DNA of 54,187 nt, from contig CAZIRF010000018.1 in NCBI GenBank assembly GCA_964541755.1, positions 1-54,187 on the forward strand, written 5' to 3'. The notes under the pieces are model-generated. The model searched no databases. It was not told the DNA's origin and saw only the letters and a program-made list of their open reading frames with translations. The stretch comes from CAZIRF01 sp964541755 (lineage in GTDB: Bacteria; Spirochaetota; Spirochaetia; Treponematales; Breznakiellaceae). Shown here one piece after another: positions 15,353 through 26,470 of this stretch (positions are counted from its first letter, which is position 1; every line of letters starts with the position of its first letter). The position numbers were made by a program, and so were the translations under genes.

Positions 15353-17896
15353 ATGAACGACAACAGCATCATTCCCATAGATCAGACCCTGCCCAACAAG
15401 CTCCACCTCGTCGCCCTCATGGGGCGTCCCATATTTCCGGGCATCTTTACGCCCATCATGATAGGCAACCCCAACGACGTGAAGGTCGTCGAGACGGTCA
15501 TGAGCGGGGATGCCCTTATCGGCTTGGTCATGCTCCTCAACGATACCGACGACCCGGCCATGGATGATCTGTACAAGGTGGGGACGGTCGCCAAGATTGT
15601 CAAGAAAATCAATCTACCTGATGGCGGGGTGAACATCTTTATCAGCACCCTCAAGCGCTTTCGCGTCAAGAAGACCCTGAGCGCCCGCGATCCGGTGGTG
15701 GCGGCGGTCGAGTACTTGGAGGACGAGGAGAGCGATACCCCCGAGGTAAAGGCCCTTACCCGGGCCATTCTGTCGGAAATGAAGCAGGTGAGCGAGAACA
15801 ACCCCCTGTTTTCCGAGGAAATGCGCCTCAACATGATCAATATCGATCACCCCGGGAAGATTGCCGACTTCATAAGTTCGATACTCAACATCGACAAGGA
15901 CGAACAGCAGCGCATACTCGAGATGCTCAATGTGCGCAAACGCATGGAACAGGTCCTCGTTTTCATCAAGAAGGAGCAAGAGCTGCTCAAGATCCAGAAG
16001 CGGGTGCAGCTGGAGATCAACGAAAAGATCGAAAAGAGCCAGCGGGAGTACTTCCTCAAGGAAGAGCTCAAGGCCATAAAGAGCGAATTGGGGATGACCA
16101 CGGACGCCAAGTCCAGCGAGTATCAGAAGTTTCGCGAGAAGATTGACGAATTGGACCTCAAGGGCGAGATCAAGGAGTCTGTCGAGCAGGAACTCGAAAA
16201 ACTCAACCTCATGGACCCCAATTCAAGTGAGTTCATCGTGACGCGCAATTGGCTCGACACCATTGTGAATCTCCCTTGGAAGGATGCCCCGGCCGAGCAC
16301 TTCGAGCTCTCCCGCGCACGCGCAATCCTCGAGGAAGACCACTACGGGCTCAAGGATGTAAAAGACCGCATTGTCGAATACCTGGCGGTGCGCAAATTGC
16401 GCCGCGATACCCGCGGGTCCATCGTCTGCCTCGTGGGCCCGCCCGGTGTGGGCAAGACCAGCGTGGGGCGTTCCATCGCCCGGGCTCTGGGCAAGGAGTT
16501 CTTCCGTTTTTCGGTGGGCGGCATGCGCGACGAGGCCGAAATCAAGGGGCACCGCCGCACCTATGTGGGGGCCATGCCCGGCAAGATTATCCAGGGGCTC
16601 AAGATCGTCAAGACGCGGGCGCCGGTCTTCATGATCGATGAAATCGACAAGATGGGGCAGAGTTACCAGGGGGACCCGGCCAGCGCCCTCCTGGAAGTCC
16701 TCGATCCCGAGCAGAATTCGAGCTTCCGCGATCACTACCTGGACCTTCCCTTCGACATTTCGAGCATTTTCTTTGTGGTCACGGCCAACACCCTCGATTC
16801 GATTCCCGGTCCGCTCTTGGACCGCATGGAAATCATCAAGCTGCCCGGTTACATCGATGCCGAAAAACTCGAGATAGCCAAAAACTACCTTATTCCCCGC
16901 AGCCTCGAGCGAAATGGCCTGCGCAAGAGTCAGGTGCGCTACACGCGCGATGCCCTCTTGCATATTGCCAATGGCTTTGCCCGCGAGGCGGGGGTGCGCA
17001 ATTTCGAGAAGAATCTCGATAAAATCCACCGCAAACTCGCCAAACAGCTCATTGACTGGTTCGAGGAACATCATCCGCAGCTGGTAGAGGCCGAACAGCG
17101 CCTTGAAGACCTGCGTCGGGACAATGGACTGGAAGACCTCCTCGAGCTCGCTCTGTCTGCGCAGCCAACACCGGAGGAAGAGAAGGCCAAGGCGGATACC
17201 CTCAAGGCCGCGGAAAAGGACGTTGCCAAGGCCCTCAAGGAGCGCGGCAAACTCCTCGGTGCCCGCAAATATCAGATTGACAAAGCCGCTGTTGAAAAGC
17301 ACCTTGGCAAGCCCCTCTTTGACGAGGACGAGGTTAAGCGGGCGACACGGCCGGGTATGTCGGTGGGGCTGGCCTGGACGAGTATGGGGGGCGACACCCT
17401 CGTTATCGAGGCCGTTGCCGTACCCGGCAAAGAGGGGCTTACCCTTACCGGGCAGATGGGGGATGTCATGAAGGAATCTGCGTCCCTTGCGATGAGTTTT
17501 GTGCGCAAGTTGGCCGTCGAGCGCTATGGGGTGGAGCTCTCCTGGTTTGAAAAGCACCACATCCACCTCCATATTCCCGAAGGGGCCACCCCCAAAGACG
17601 GGCCTTCGGCCGGTATCACCATGGCGACAGCCCTGCTTTCCCTTGCGACAGATCGTACCATCCCCGATCAACTCGCCATGACCGGTGAGCTCTCGCTTAC
17701 CGGGCAGGTTTTGCCCATTGGCGGACTCAAGGAAAAGACCATCGCGGCCCGACGGAACAAGGTCAAGGACATCATTATTCCCAAACCCAATCTGCGAGAC
17801 CTCGACGATATCCCCGAGTACGTTCGCAAGGGGATCGAATTTCATCCGGTCGAGACCTTCGACGAGGTTGTGCCTCTTATCCTGCCGGAGCTTTGA
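15353..17896 (+). CDS. lon: ATP-dependent protease Lon
   Basis: This 847-residue cytoplasmic protease degrades damaged and regulatory proteins. The order is: N-terminal substrate domain (about 15-200), coiled region, AAA+ domain with GPPGVGKT (about 362-369) and FMIDEIDKMG, then the protease domain with catalytic Ser752 (KDGPSAGITMAT) and Lys795 (GGLKEKT). Between the AAA+ lid and the protease (about 575-635) is an extra charged, Lys/Glu-rich segment of some 60 residues, making it longer than the usual 780-800. The ATG at 15353 has AGGAAGG upstream. A small unknown gene starts three bases after its stop. Confidence 0.95.
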   Translation: MNDNSIIPIDQTLPNKLHLVALMGRPIFPGIFTPIMIGNPNDVKVVETVMSGDALIGLVMLLNDTDDPAMDDLYKVGTVAKIVKKINLPDGGVNIFISTLKRFRVKKTLSARDPVVAAVEYLEDEESDTPEVKALTRAILSEMKQVSENNPLFSEEMRLNMINIDHPGKIADFISSILNIDKDEQQRILEMLNVRKRMEQVLVFIKKEQELLKIQKRVQLEINEKIEKSQREYFLKEELKAIKSELGMTTDAKSSEYQKFREKIDELDLKGEIKESVEQELEKLNLMDPNSSEFIVTRNWLDTIVNLPWKDAPAEHFELSRARAILEEDHYGLKDVKDRIVEYLAVRKLRRDTRGSIVCLVGPPGVGKTSVGRSIARALGKEFFRFSVGGMRDEAEIKGHRRTYVGAMPGKIIQGLKIVKTRAPVFMIDEIDKMGQSYQGDPASALLEVLDPEQNSSFRDHYLDLPFDISSIFFVVTANTLDSIPGPLLDRMEIIKLPGYIDAEKLEIAKNYLIPRSLERNGLRKSQVRYTRDALLHIANGFAREAGVRNFEKNLDKIHRKLAKQLIDWFEEHHPQLVEAEQRLEDLRRDNGLEDLLELALSAQPTPEEEKAKADTLKAAEKDVAKALKERGKLLGARKYQIDKAAVEKHLGKPLFDEDEVKRATRPGMSVGLAWTSMGGDTLVIEAVAVPGKEGLTLTGQMGDVMKESASLAMSFVRKLAVERYGVELSWFEKHHIHLHIPEGATPKDGPSAGITMATALLSLATDRTIPDQLAMTGELSLTGQVLPIGGLKEKTIAARRNKVKDIIIPKPNLRDLDDIPEYVRKGIEFHPVETFDEVVPLILPEL

Positions 17897-17899
17897 TCC

Positions 17900-18301
17900 A
17901 TGTACGCACACGCAAAACAGCGGGACATGGAGCGGCGGATCAAAACCCTCTTTGACGAGGTGGATCATGCCCTTGAGGACGCCTGGGCGGGTGAGTTCAT
18001 GCTCCACCCGAACCGGCCGGCCCGGGGCGAGACCTGGAACCCCGAAATGGACGGGCTCTTCGAGCTGGGGGCGGACTTTACCCCCGGGCTCGGGTCGGAA
18101 CACGGCCGCGGCTACCTCGTGAACCTGCGGGTTGCCACCCTCGAGCGGGTTCCGAACGAACGCCTTGAGGCCTTCATGTCCCAGGCGGCCGAGCTCATTC
18201 GCGAAAAATTGCCCCGCCATTTTCCCGAGCGCTCTCTTGAAGTAGTACGGGACGGGCGGCGCTTCAAGCTCGTGGGAGATTTCTCCCTGGGAAGCACCTG
18301 A
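17900..18301 (+). CDS. Small unknown protein coupled to lon
   Basis: A 133-residue soluble protein I do not recognise. It begins with a charged helix (KQRDMERRIKTLFDEVDHALEDAW), has a Gly/Pro-rich middle (about 35-75) and ends with a mixed alpha/beta stretch containing RLEAFMSQAAELIREKLPRHF. No signal peptide, membrane segment or metal motif is visible. The ATG is only three bases after the lon stop, so it is probably translated with Lon. An accessory or substrate role for Lon is only a guess. Confidence 0.7.
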   Translation: MYAHAKQRDMERRIKTLFDEVDHALEDAWAGEFMLHPNRPARGETWNPEMDGLFELGADFTPGLGSEHGRGYLVNLRVATLERVPNERLEAFMSQAAELIREKLPRHFPERSLEVVRDGRRFKLVGDFSLGST

Positions 18302-18379
18302 ACGCGATTCTTGTCGTCCATATATCTTGCCCTGATGACGATTATACCGGATACTTCCAGTACACGATTGGAGGAAGCC

Positions 18380-19984
18380 ATGTCCTTTTCCGACAAATTT
18401 GCATCATACGGGCGTGAGGTTCAGCGCAAAGCCCCGATTTTGAGGATTCTCATCATTGTCTGTATCGTTGCCTTGCCCCTGATTTCCATAACGGAATTCC
18501 TTGCCAATGATGTGGTCAATGGCATTGTCGAGCTCTTTGTCAGTCTCTTGTTCCTGGTATTTCTTCTCTTGCTCAATCGCGGCAAGTATCGCTTCGCTTC
18601 GAGCGCTGTTTCGATTACGGCCTTTATCGTCCTCGCCTTTGTCTCCTTTATGTCCCCGGAGCCCTCGAAGTACCTCATTTACCGAAATGCCGTCTACTTC
18701 ATAACGGCCAACTCTCTGGCCTTTCTCTTTGTCCACAACCGGCGTCTTCCGCTTGTCATCGCGATTGCCGGCGGCGCAGGCATTGTTGTGTTTGTATTTG
18801 CTTTCCTCATGCCTGCAGGGGTCCCTGTAGCGGACTTTCTTAACCAGCTCATTATCAGCCTTTTCTTCTATACCCTCATCAACTATACCCTTATCAAGAA
18901 CATGACCCTGCGGGACGAGACCAATCGCGAACTCGATGGAGAGCGGCAAAAAGATGCGGCGTATATGGAAAACCTCTCGACCCTTGTTCAGGGGGTTTCG
19001 GTCAACTTCGAGAAACTGGGGCTGCTCAATACCCGTTTCGAGGATATTCGCGCCCGTATTGGCGAGGCGAACCGGGCAATTGAGGCCATCGGGAGTCGTA
19101 TCGAGGATATCGAGGGATCCACGAGGGGATCGCTCTCGCAGACGGCGACCATCGGGGATAGGGTAGGGGAACTCAACCACAGTATCGAGGAGGAGTCGGC
19201 CGCGCAGATCGAGTCCTCCGCCTCCATCAACGAGATGGTCGCCTCCATCCGCTCCGTCGCAGACTCTGCCACCCGGCGCCGCAAGGCCATGGAAGCCCTT
19301 TCCGGGACCACCGAGGACGGTATGACCCGTCTTGCGACCCTCATGACCTCGGTTCAAAAAATCGAGGGGAGTATCGGTTCCATTCAGGGAATGGTTGCTG
19401 TTATCAATGCCATCGCCGGCTCGACCAACCTCCTTTCCATGAATGCCGCCATCGAGGCCGCTCACGCCGGGGATGCCGGACGCGGTTTTGCCGTCGTCGC
19501 GGAGGAAATCCGCAAGCTGGCGGATACCTCCGGGAAGAACGCCAAGGAGATTGGCCGCCAACTCAAGGATGTCATTCAGATCATCCACGATGCGGTCGCA
19601 GAGAGCGACAGCACCCGCTCCTCCTTTGAATCCATCCGGGGCGAGATTGCTTCGGCCATTGAAGCCTTCAACGAGATTACCAGTGCGACGAGCGAGTTGG
19701 CAGAGGGCGGTCGCCAGATTCTGGAAGCTCTCCAGACCCTGAGCGAGCTTTCCCACAAGGTTCAGGATGGCGGGGGCGAGATAGTCGGGGCCCGGGAGTC
19801 GCTGGAAACGCTCCAGAACAACACCTTGGGCCTCCTTGAGAAGCTTCGTAATGAGGCACGCCTCGTCGCCGAAAAGGACCAGGCGGTACTCGTCGTGGTG
19901 GATGAGGTGTCTTCCATAGGTCAATCGGCCTTTGAAGCGGCACGCTCACTCAAGGAAGATACGGCGCGCGCTCGCACACTGTGA
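18380..19984 (+). CDS. Methyl-accepting chemotaxis protein without HAMP domain
   Basis: A 534-residue receptor. About six hydrophobic segments fill residues 20-185, so sensing is probably by the membrane part itself; there is no large periplasmic domain. A long coiled coil follows with the signalling tip AGSTNLLSMNAAIEAAHAGDAGRGFAVVAEEIRKLAD near 350-390, where CheA and CheW bind. No HAMP linker is evident. The ATG at 18380 has GGAGGA four bases upstream; the frame from 18311 is upstream leader. Its TGA overlaps the GTG start of the acyltransferase gene. Confidence 0.92.
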   Translation: MSFSDKFASYGREVQRKAPILRILIIVCIVALPLISITEFLANDVVNGIVELFVSLLFLVFLLLLNRGKYRFASSAVSITAFIVLAFVSFMSPEPSKYLIYRNAVYFITANSLAFLFVHNRRLPLVIAIAGGAGIVVFVFAFLMPAGVPVADFLNQLIISLFFYTLINYTLIKNMTLRDETNRELDGERQKDAAYMENLSTLVQGVSVNFEKLGLLNTRFEDIRARIGEANRAIEAIGSRIEDIEGSTRGSLSQTATIGDRVGELNHSIEEESAAQIESSASINEMVASIRSVADSATRRRKAMEALSGTTEDGMTRLATLMTSVQKIEGSIGSIQGMVAVINAIAGSTNLLSMNAAIEAAHAGDAGRGFAVVAEEIRKLADTSGKNAKEIGRQLKDVIQIIHDAVAESDSTRSSFESIRGEIASAIEAFNEITSATSELAEGGRQILEALQTLSELSHKVQDGGGEIVGARESLETLQNNTLGLLEKLRNEARLVAEKDQAVLVVVDEVSSIGQSAFEAARSLKEDTARARTL

Positions 19985-21294
19985 AAAAAAAACCGGTCGA
20001 CGATATATTTTACCGCCTCGACAATAGCGCTGTCTTCATGGCCTCCATCGCCGGCACCGATGGCCCCATGGTTTTTCGCATGGGCTTTGTCCTGGATCGG
20101 CGTATCGACCTCTCTGTCCTTGAGCAAAGCGTCAAAGCCCTCGTTCCCCGCTTCCCTTGGCTCTTCGTAACCTTGGGAAGCGGCCTTTTTTGGCACTACC
20201 TGGAACCGGTTTCCCCCGGGGGCCTTGTCGAGGCGGAGGGCCGTTGGCCCTGTACTGCCCTCTCCTTCGGGCGCAAGGCGGGTCTTGTGCGCGTCCTTCC
20301 CTGGGATACCCGCGTTGCCGTCGAATTTCACCACGTTGTCTGTGACGGGACCGCCGCCCTTATCTTTGTAAAGGCGCTTCTTGCCGAGTACCTGGCCCGC
20401 AGTGGTTTGGTTGCCCGTGATCCGGGGGCCCTCGAAGCGGCGGGTATACCCGCGCCCGGCGAAGAGATTGACCGCGAAGAAGGCGAGGACGCTTACGCCC
20501 GCTACTTTTCCCGCGCAGCTCCCGCCCCCAGGAACCAATATCGCGCCTTTCTCATGCGGGGGAGACGCCGTCACAATGCCTTTCGCGAAACCATCCTCAC
20601 GATGCCTCTTCCATCGGTTCTCGCCTTCGCCCGCTCTCAGCGGGTGAGCCTCACCGAACTACTCTGCGCCGTCCACCTGTGTACCCTTCAAGCCATTTGG
20701 CTCGATACCCCTGTAAGGGAGCGCGGGAGCGATCTCATATCGGTTCAGGTGCCCATCAACCTGCGCCCCATCTATCCCTCAAAGACCCTGCGCAATTTTT
20801 TCCTCTTTAGTGCCCCCTCCATAGATATGCGGCTGGGCCAATGGGAGTTCAAGGAAATACTCGCGCACGTTCACCATCAGATGCGTTTGGGCGGCGAAAA
20901 AAAGGAACTTCTGCGCCACCTCAAGCGGAATGTCGGCGGCGAGCGCAACCTCTTGAGCCGGCCGGTATTCCTGCCCCTGAAGGTCCTGGTCCTGCGCCTC
21001 ATCAACCGGTTTATCGGGGTAACCGCCTATTCGGGATCCCTGTCGAACATGGGCAAGGTGGACATCCCTCCTGCATTTGCTCCCTTTGTGCGGCATATTA
21101 TCTTTACCGGGGTGCGCTCGCGTGCTGTCGGCATGAACATCACCGTCCTTTCCTGCAACGACACCCTTTACATAAATCTTGCCAGTACCCTTGCATCGCG
21201 AAAACCGGAGCGACTCTTCGCGCGCAAGCTCTCTGACCTGGGTTTTGAGGTCAAACTGGACAGTTCCGAACCTTTTTCACCCTTGCAAGACTGA
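19981..21294 (+). CDS. Condensation/alcohol-acetyltransferase-fold acyltransferase
   Basis: A 437-residue protein with FHHVVCDGTAA near residue 119, the HHxxxDG active-site motif of the chloramphenicol-acetyltransferase, condensation-domain and AATase superfamily. A structural-type motif later reads VPINLRPIYPSKTLRNFFLF, and the C-terminal half has YSGSLSNMGKVDIP, both as in this fold. Such enzymes transfer an acyl group from a CoA or carrier thioester to an alcohol or amine. No carrier protein or synthetase module is nearby, so a stand-alone role is likely. The GTG start overlaps the receptor gene by four bases, and a zinc-ribbon membrane protein follows. Confidence 0.75.
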   Translation: MKKKPVDDIFYRLDNSAVFMASIAGTDGPMVFRMGFVLDRRIDLSVLEQSVKALVPRFPWLFVTLGSGLFWHYLEPVSPGGLVEAEGRWPCTALSFGRKAGLVRVLPWDTRVAVEFHHVVCDGTAALIFVKALLAEYLARSGLVARDPGALEAAGIPAPGEEIDREEGEDAYARYFSRAAPAPRNQYRAFLMRGRRRHNAFRETILTMPLPSVLAFARSQRVSLTELLCAVHLCTLQAIWLDTPVRERGSDLISVQVPINLRPIYPSKTLRNFFLFSAPSIDMRLGQWEFKEILAHVHHQMRLGGEKKELLRHLKRNVGGERNLLSRPVFLPLKVLVLRLINRFIGVTAYSGSLSNMGKVDIPPAFAPFVRHIIFTGVRSRAVGMNITVLSCNDTLYINLASTLASRKPERLFARKLSDLGFEVKLDSSEPFSPLQD

Positions 21295-21300
21295 TAGCCC

Positions 21301-21329
21301 TTGCCCCGGCACGACTTTCCCGCTAGATT
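21301..21329 (+). promoter_or_regulatory. Promoter of the zinc-ribbon membrane protein
   Basis: TTGCCC (21301-21306), 17 bases, TAGATT (21324-21329), then nine bases to the ATG at 21339. No Shine-Dalgarno is present, so the transcript would have at most a few untranslated bases. Confidence 0.5.
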
Positions 21330-21338
21330 TTCACTGTT

Positions 21339-22127
21339 ATGAAATACTGCCCGCGCTGCAAAATCACGATTGATCCTTCACACGAGAACTGCCCCCTCTG
21401 CGGAACAGTCCTCATCGCCAACCCCGCAGGCCCCGTCGAGCCCACGAGCCCTGTCGATTACCCGGGGCGCGATGCCGATAAAGAACTGCCGCTTCGGGAC
21501 GGCCCGCTTGCCGCTTCCCGGGGCGATGTCCCCACATACAACGAGACCTTCCCCTCGGAGCTCAGCCCGCCACAGCAGCGCAAGGTGGCCTTCGAGCTCC
21601 TCTCCGTGGCCGGCGGCTTCGGGCTCGTCATACCCATCCTTGTGAACCTCTTTGCCTCCCGGCACTTGAGCTGGTCCCTGTGGTCCTCTGTGGGCGTCGC
21701 CCTTTTTTGGTCCCTCAGCGCCCTGCCGCTCCTCTTCTGGCGCAAACCCCGCGTTCTCATTACCGTAGTCTTGCCCGTGGTCCTCGCCCTGGTGGCCTGT
21801 TTCGACCTTATCAACGGCAGTTTCGAGTGGTTCCCCAACTTGGGCGCCCCACTTATCCTTCTGGTGAGTGCAGTGGTGGGCGGTGTCGCCGCCATTTTCC
21901 GCGTATACCGTCACCGGGGGCTCAATGTTGTCGCCCTTTTCGTGGCCGCCTGTGCCGTCCTCCTCTTTGGCATCGAGCTTATCGTCGACTTTTACCTTGA
22001 TCGGCACCTTGATTTGGGCTGGTCCATCGTGACGGCCCTGGCCCTTATCCCCACTTCGGGCTTCCTCTTTTATCTGCACTACCGCATTGTGGACCGCGCC
22101 TCGCTCAAGAAGCTCTTTCGGCTGTAA
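21339..22127 (+). CDS. Zinc-ribbon polytopic membrane protein (DUF6320-like)
   Basis: A 262-residue protein. The first 25 residues hold two CxxC pairs (CPRC and CPLC), a zinc ribbon. A hydrophilic linker (about 30-85) leads to six or so membrane segments between residues 90 and 250. This matches what I remember of DUF6320 proteins, which often sit beside an alcohol-acetyltransferase-like gene, as here. The function is not known. I infer that it works with the neighbouring acyltransferase, for example by exporting or presenting a lipid-like acceptor. Confidence 0.65.
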   Translation: MKYCPRCKITIDPSHENCPLCGTVLIANPAGPVEPTSPVDYPGRDADKELPLRDGPLAASRGDVPTYNETFPSELSPPQQRKVAFELLSVAGGFGLVIPILVNLFASRHLSWSLWSSVGVALFWSLSALPLLFWRKPRVLITVVLPVVLALVACFDLINGSFEWFPNLGAPLILLVSAVVGGVAAIFRVYRHRGLNVVALFVAACAVLLFGIELIVDFYLDRHLDLGWSIVTALALIPTSGFLFYLHYRIVDRASLKKLFRL

Positions 22128-22191
22128 TCGTTCGAAACGTCTGGTGTAAAATCACATTTTTCGCTACCATGGTGCCACCAGGAGACGCACC

Positions 22192-24219
<2,028 letters not shown>

Positions 24220-24243
24220 TACGGGAGCCGCGATCCCGGAAGG

Positions 24244-26244
24244 ATGAAGCCGGTTTTGAAGATTTTCTATCTTGTTCTCCTTGTCCCGTTGGTCCTTCTT
24301 TTTGTCTATGCCCTTGTCAACGCAATTTCAACTGCGGTCCGAAAACGGCGCCTGCGCGCGACAGTCAAGAGCATTATCGGGGAAAGTGATTCGCTCAGAG
24401 TCATCTGCCGTGAAGAGATTGAAGCCTGTACGGCCGTCTATGGGGCAAACGCAAAGAAGCTTTCCGGCACTGAGGGAGTCTTTGTCCTCAAAGGACCCAT
24501 TGCTTTTCATACAGTCAGCTCGCGCTATGGGGTGAGCCATTACTGTTACATGGGGCCATTCGAACTGTTGTGGACGCAGGGGCTTCCCGGCGCAAGCTCT
24601 AAGGAGAACCGGGCCGAAGTGGTGTTTCTCCCCTCCGGTATCGGGCTTGTTATCGACTTGAACGGGGGCTTTACGGTGACGGGAGAAGCGGCCTTGAAGG
24701 AGGCCCTCGCCGCCCGCGACAATCGCGTGGACGCAATCTCCTCGCCGGGCTATACCATCGAGCCGCTCTCCCGGAAACTCTCCAGCCGGGAACTGCAGCA
24801 TGTCCACAGCGATTCGCGCTGGGCAGCCTTGGTGCTTCTCGCCGCCGGTAGTGCTCTCCCCCTCATTTCCGCCGCTCCATCGATCTGCGTCCTCTCCGCC
24901 ACCCTGCTTGCGGCCTCTGTGTACCTCCTGTTCAGAGTCAAGACGCATGTACAGCCCGCATACGGTACCCTGCGTCGTTTGAAGGGCACCCTGATAAAAG
25001 ACAAGGATGAGGACGGCGTTGATTTTCTGATAGACCGCTTCATAATCGATGCCCCCGTACGCTGGTTACAGGATATTTCCCCGAGAAGCCCCGTCGAAGC
25101 CGAAGGCTTTTTTGATCCAAAACACTACTACAGTTTCAAGGTTTTTCGTATTGCCAGTGAAGGGGTAGCCTTTTCCCTGGATCAGGATATGCCCGTATCC
25201 CGCTTTTCCTCTACGCTCCCCTTTTTCATTGCGGCCTTTATACTCTTTGTCATGCTCGTCATGCAGATTGCCACGTATCACCCCCTCAAACAGCTGGGGC
25301 GCGCCATAGATTACGCGAAAAACCGGGGCAAACAGAGCGAATTCAAGAGCGTGCGGGAGCTTGAAGGGGGCGAACTTGCAGAGGGGCGCGAGATTGGCCT
25401 GTCCGGGATGCGCCTCGTCGCCGGGAACCCGTACATTCACCTCCTCGATGCGGATACGCGAATTGAACTCGCCCTGGACCCGGTCCTGGAGCGCGTACGG
25501 CAGCTTGAAGCCCTCCAGCGCACCGATTTCGCCCTGCAACTGGGCCTCATGGACAGTCCGGGCTATCCCCTGGGGCTGCTTCTCTACCTGGGTATCCGGG
25601 ATCAGCTTGACGAGGGCGACCTGGCCGACTACGCCGATTACTTTTCGCAGAGCGAGACGTTTCGGGAACTTGTCGAGTTTGAGCGTGCGTTCAAAGCAAA
25701 CGCTTCGTCGCCGGAAGTCATAGAAGCCGGGTTTGTAAAAACCTTTCGCCGCTTCATGAAGGACGAACTCCGTGAAATAAACATGGCCCTGCTCGACGCT
25801 GTTACCGAGGCACTCGACAAAACGGATACGGTCATTGTCTGTTTTCCCAGGGGGGGGGCCGCCGAACCCGATTCCCTCTACGAGTATGTGGATCTCGAGG
25901 ATCTGCGGCCCTACCGCAGTACGGCAGCGCCTGCCTTGCGCCGCAGCTTCCCGCGCGATGAGCTTGTACTCTGTGAACCGGCGGTGTATCGCAAACTGGC
26001 ACAGCTCGCCGGCCTATACGCCGCGGGCCCCGCCTTCGATCCGGTTCGGGGCATACTCGTTTACTATTCCTCCGCAGCCGGGAGAAAGACCCGCCTTGAC
26101 CTCGATGTCAGCGATTCCTATGCCGATATCGGCGAACGCATCCCCTCGATCGTCTCTTTTTTTGTCATGCTCCTCGCTACCGCCCTCTGTGCGGGCAGCG
26201 CCTTCTTGAGGACGCGGGATGAATTGAAATGGTATGCAACTTGA
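24244..26244 (+). CDS. IgaA-like inner-membrane protein
   Basis: A 666-residue membrane protein. The layout is TM1 (about 7-28), cytoplasmic domain (30-190), TM2-3 (192-231), a second cytoplasmic domain (235-322), TM4 (325-345), a large periplasmic domain (350-632) and TM5 (634-655). This is the layout of enterobacterial IgaA (YrfF/UmoB), which restrains the Rcs envelope-stress relay. Local matches agree: RLKGT with FIIDAPVRWLQ in the second domain, HPLK then SVRELEGGELAEGREIGLSGM after TM4, and KLAQ then GILVYYSSAAGRKTRLDL before TM5, compared from memory. The four periplasmic cysteines I recall in IgaA are not matched; only two Cys occur there. It starts 24 bases after the EF-G gene. Confidence 0.65.
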   Translation: MKPVLKIFYLVLLVPLVLLFVYALVNAISTAVRKRRLRATVKSIIGESDSLRVICREEIEACTAVYGANAKKLSGTEGVFVLKGPIAFHTVSSRYGVSHYCYMGPFELLWTQGLPGASSKENRAEVVFLPSGIGLVIDLNGGFTVTGEAALKEALAARDNRVDAISSPGYTIEPLSRKLSSRELQHVHSDSRWAALVLLAAGSALPLISAAPSICVLSATLLAASVYLLFRVKTHVQPAYGTLRRLKGTLIKDKDEDGVDFLIDRFIIDAPVRWLQDISPRSPVEAEGFFDPKHYYSFKVFRIASEGVAFSLDQDMPVSRFSSTLPFFIAAFILFVMLVMQIATYHPLKQLGRAIDYAKNRGKQSEFKSVRELEGGELAEGREIGLSGMRLVAGNPYIHLLDADTRIELALDPVLERVRQLEALQRTDFALQLGLMDSPGYPLGLLLYLGIRDQLDEGDLADYADYFSQSETFRELVEFERAFKANASSPEVIEAGFVKTFRRFMKDELREINMALLDAVTEALDKTDTVIVCFPRGGAAEPDSLYEYVDLEDLRPYRSTAAPALRRSFPRDELVLCEPAVYRKLAQLAGLYAAGPAFDPVRGILVYYSSAAGRKTRLDLDVSDSYADIGERIPSIVSFFVMLLATALCAGSAFLRTRDELKWYAT

Positions 26245-26301
26245 GCAATGGGTAGCGCCAGCTACCGTGAATATCGAACAATAATACGGGGGCCTGTCGT
26301 C

Positions 26302-26322
26302 CCGGGCGGCTTTGCCGCCCGG
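26302..26322. terminator. GC-rich hairpin after the IgaA-like gene
   Basis: CCGGGCGGC and GCCGCCCGG form a perfect 9-bp stem with TTT loop. It has no T run after it and lies 57 bases downstream of the stop. It may protect the 3' end or aid termination with the next hairpin. Confidence 0.5.
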
Positions 26323-26347
26323 CCCGCCACCGGGCTTTCCGCTATAA

Positions 26348-26385
26348 TGAAAAGGGGCTCCTGCATTCGCAGGAGCCCCTTTTCA
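26348..26385. terminator. Bidirectional terminator between convergent genes
   Basis: A perfect 17-bp stem with ATTC loop (arms 26348-26364 and 26369-26385) has an A-rich left foot and T-rich right foot. It separates the plus-strand IgaA-like gene from the minus-strand broken barrel gene. Confidence 0.85.
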
Positions 26386-26445
26386 TTCCGCTACAATCCC
26401 TGGCCCGGAAGACCTTTTTGCCGCCAATGTCCTGTATATTGGGTT

Positions 26446-26470
26446 GTAACCGGAAGCCTGCAGCTTGGCT
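26446..26470 (+). repeat. Interspersed heptad-type repeat, short copy 3
   Basis: GTAACCGGAAGCCTGCAGCT (26446-26465) matches the minus-strand reading of the copies at 9-48 and 27990-28029 with one difference. It ends directly at the stop codon of the broken barrel gene, but in the opposite orientation relative to the gene compared with the other two. Confidence 0.6.

Noticed and set aside
16223..18220. A 665-codon open frame antisense to lon
   Set aside because: It arises from the high GC content and codon use of lon on the other strand; it has no ribosome-binding site and no recognisable protein features.
18404..19924. A 506-codon open frame antisense to the chemotaxis receptor
   Set aside because: The plus-strand frame has clear receptor motifs; the antisense frame is its shadow.
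26343..26348. A perfect TATAAT just left of the terminator at 26348
   Set aside because: No -35 box at 15-19 bases and no gene on the plus strand after it; it overlaps the foot of a terminator stem.
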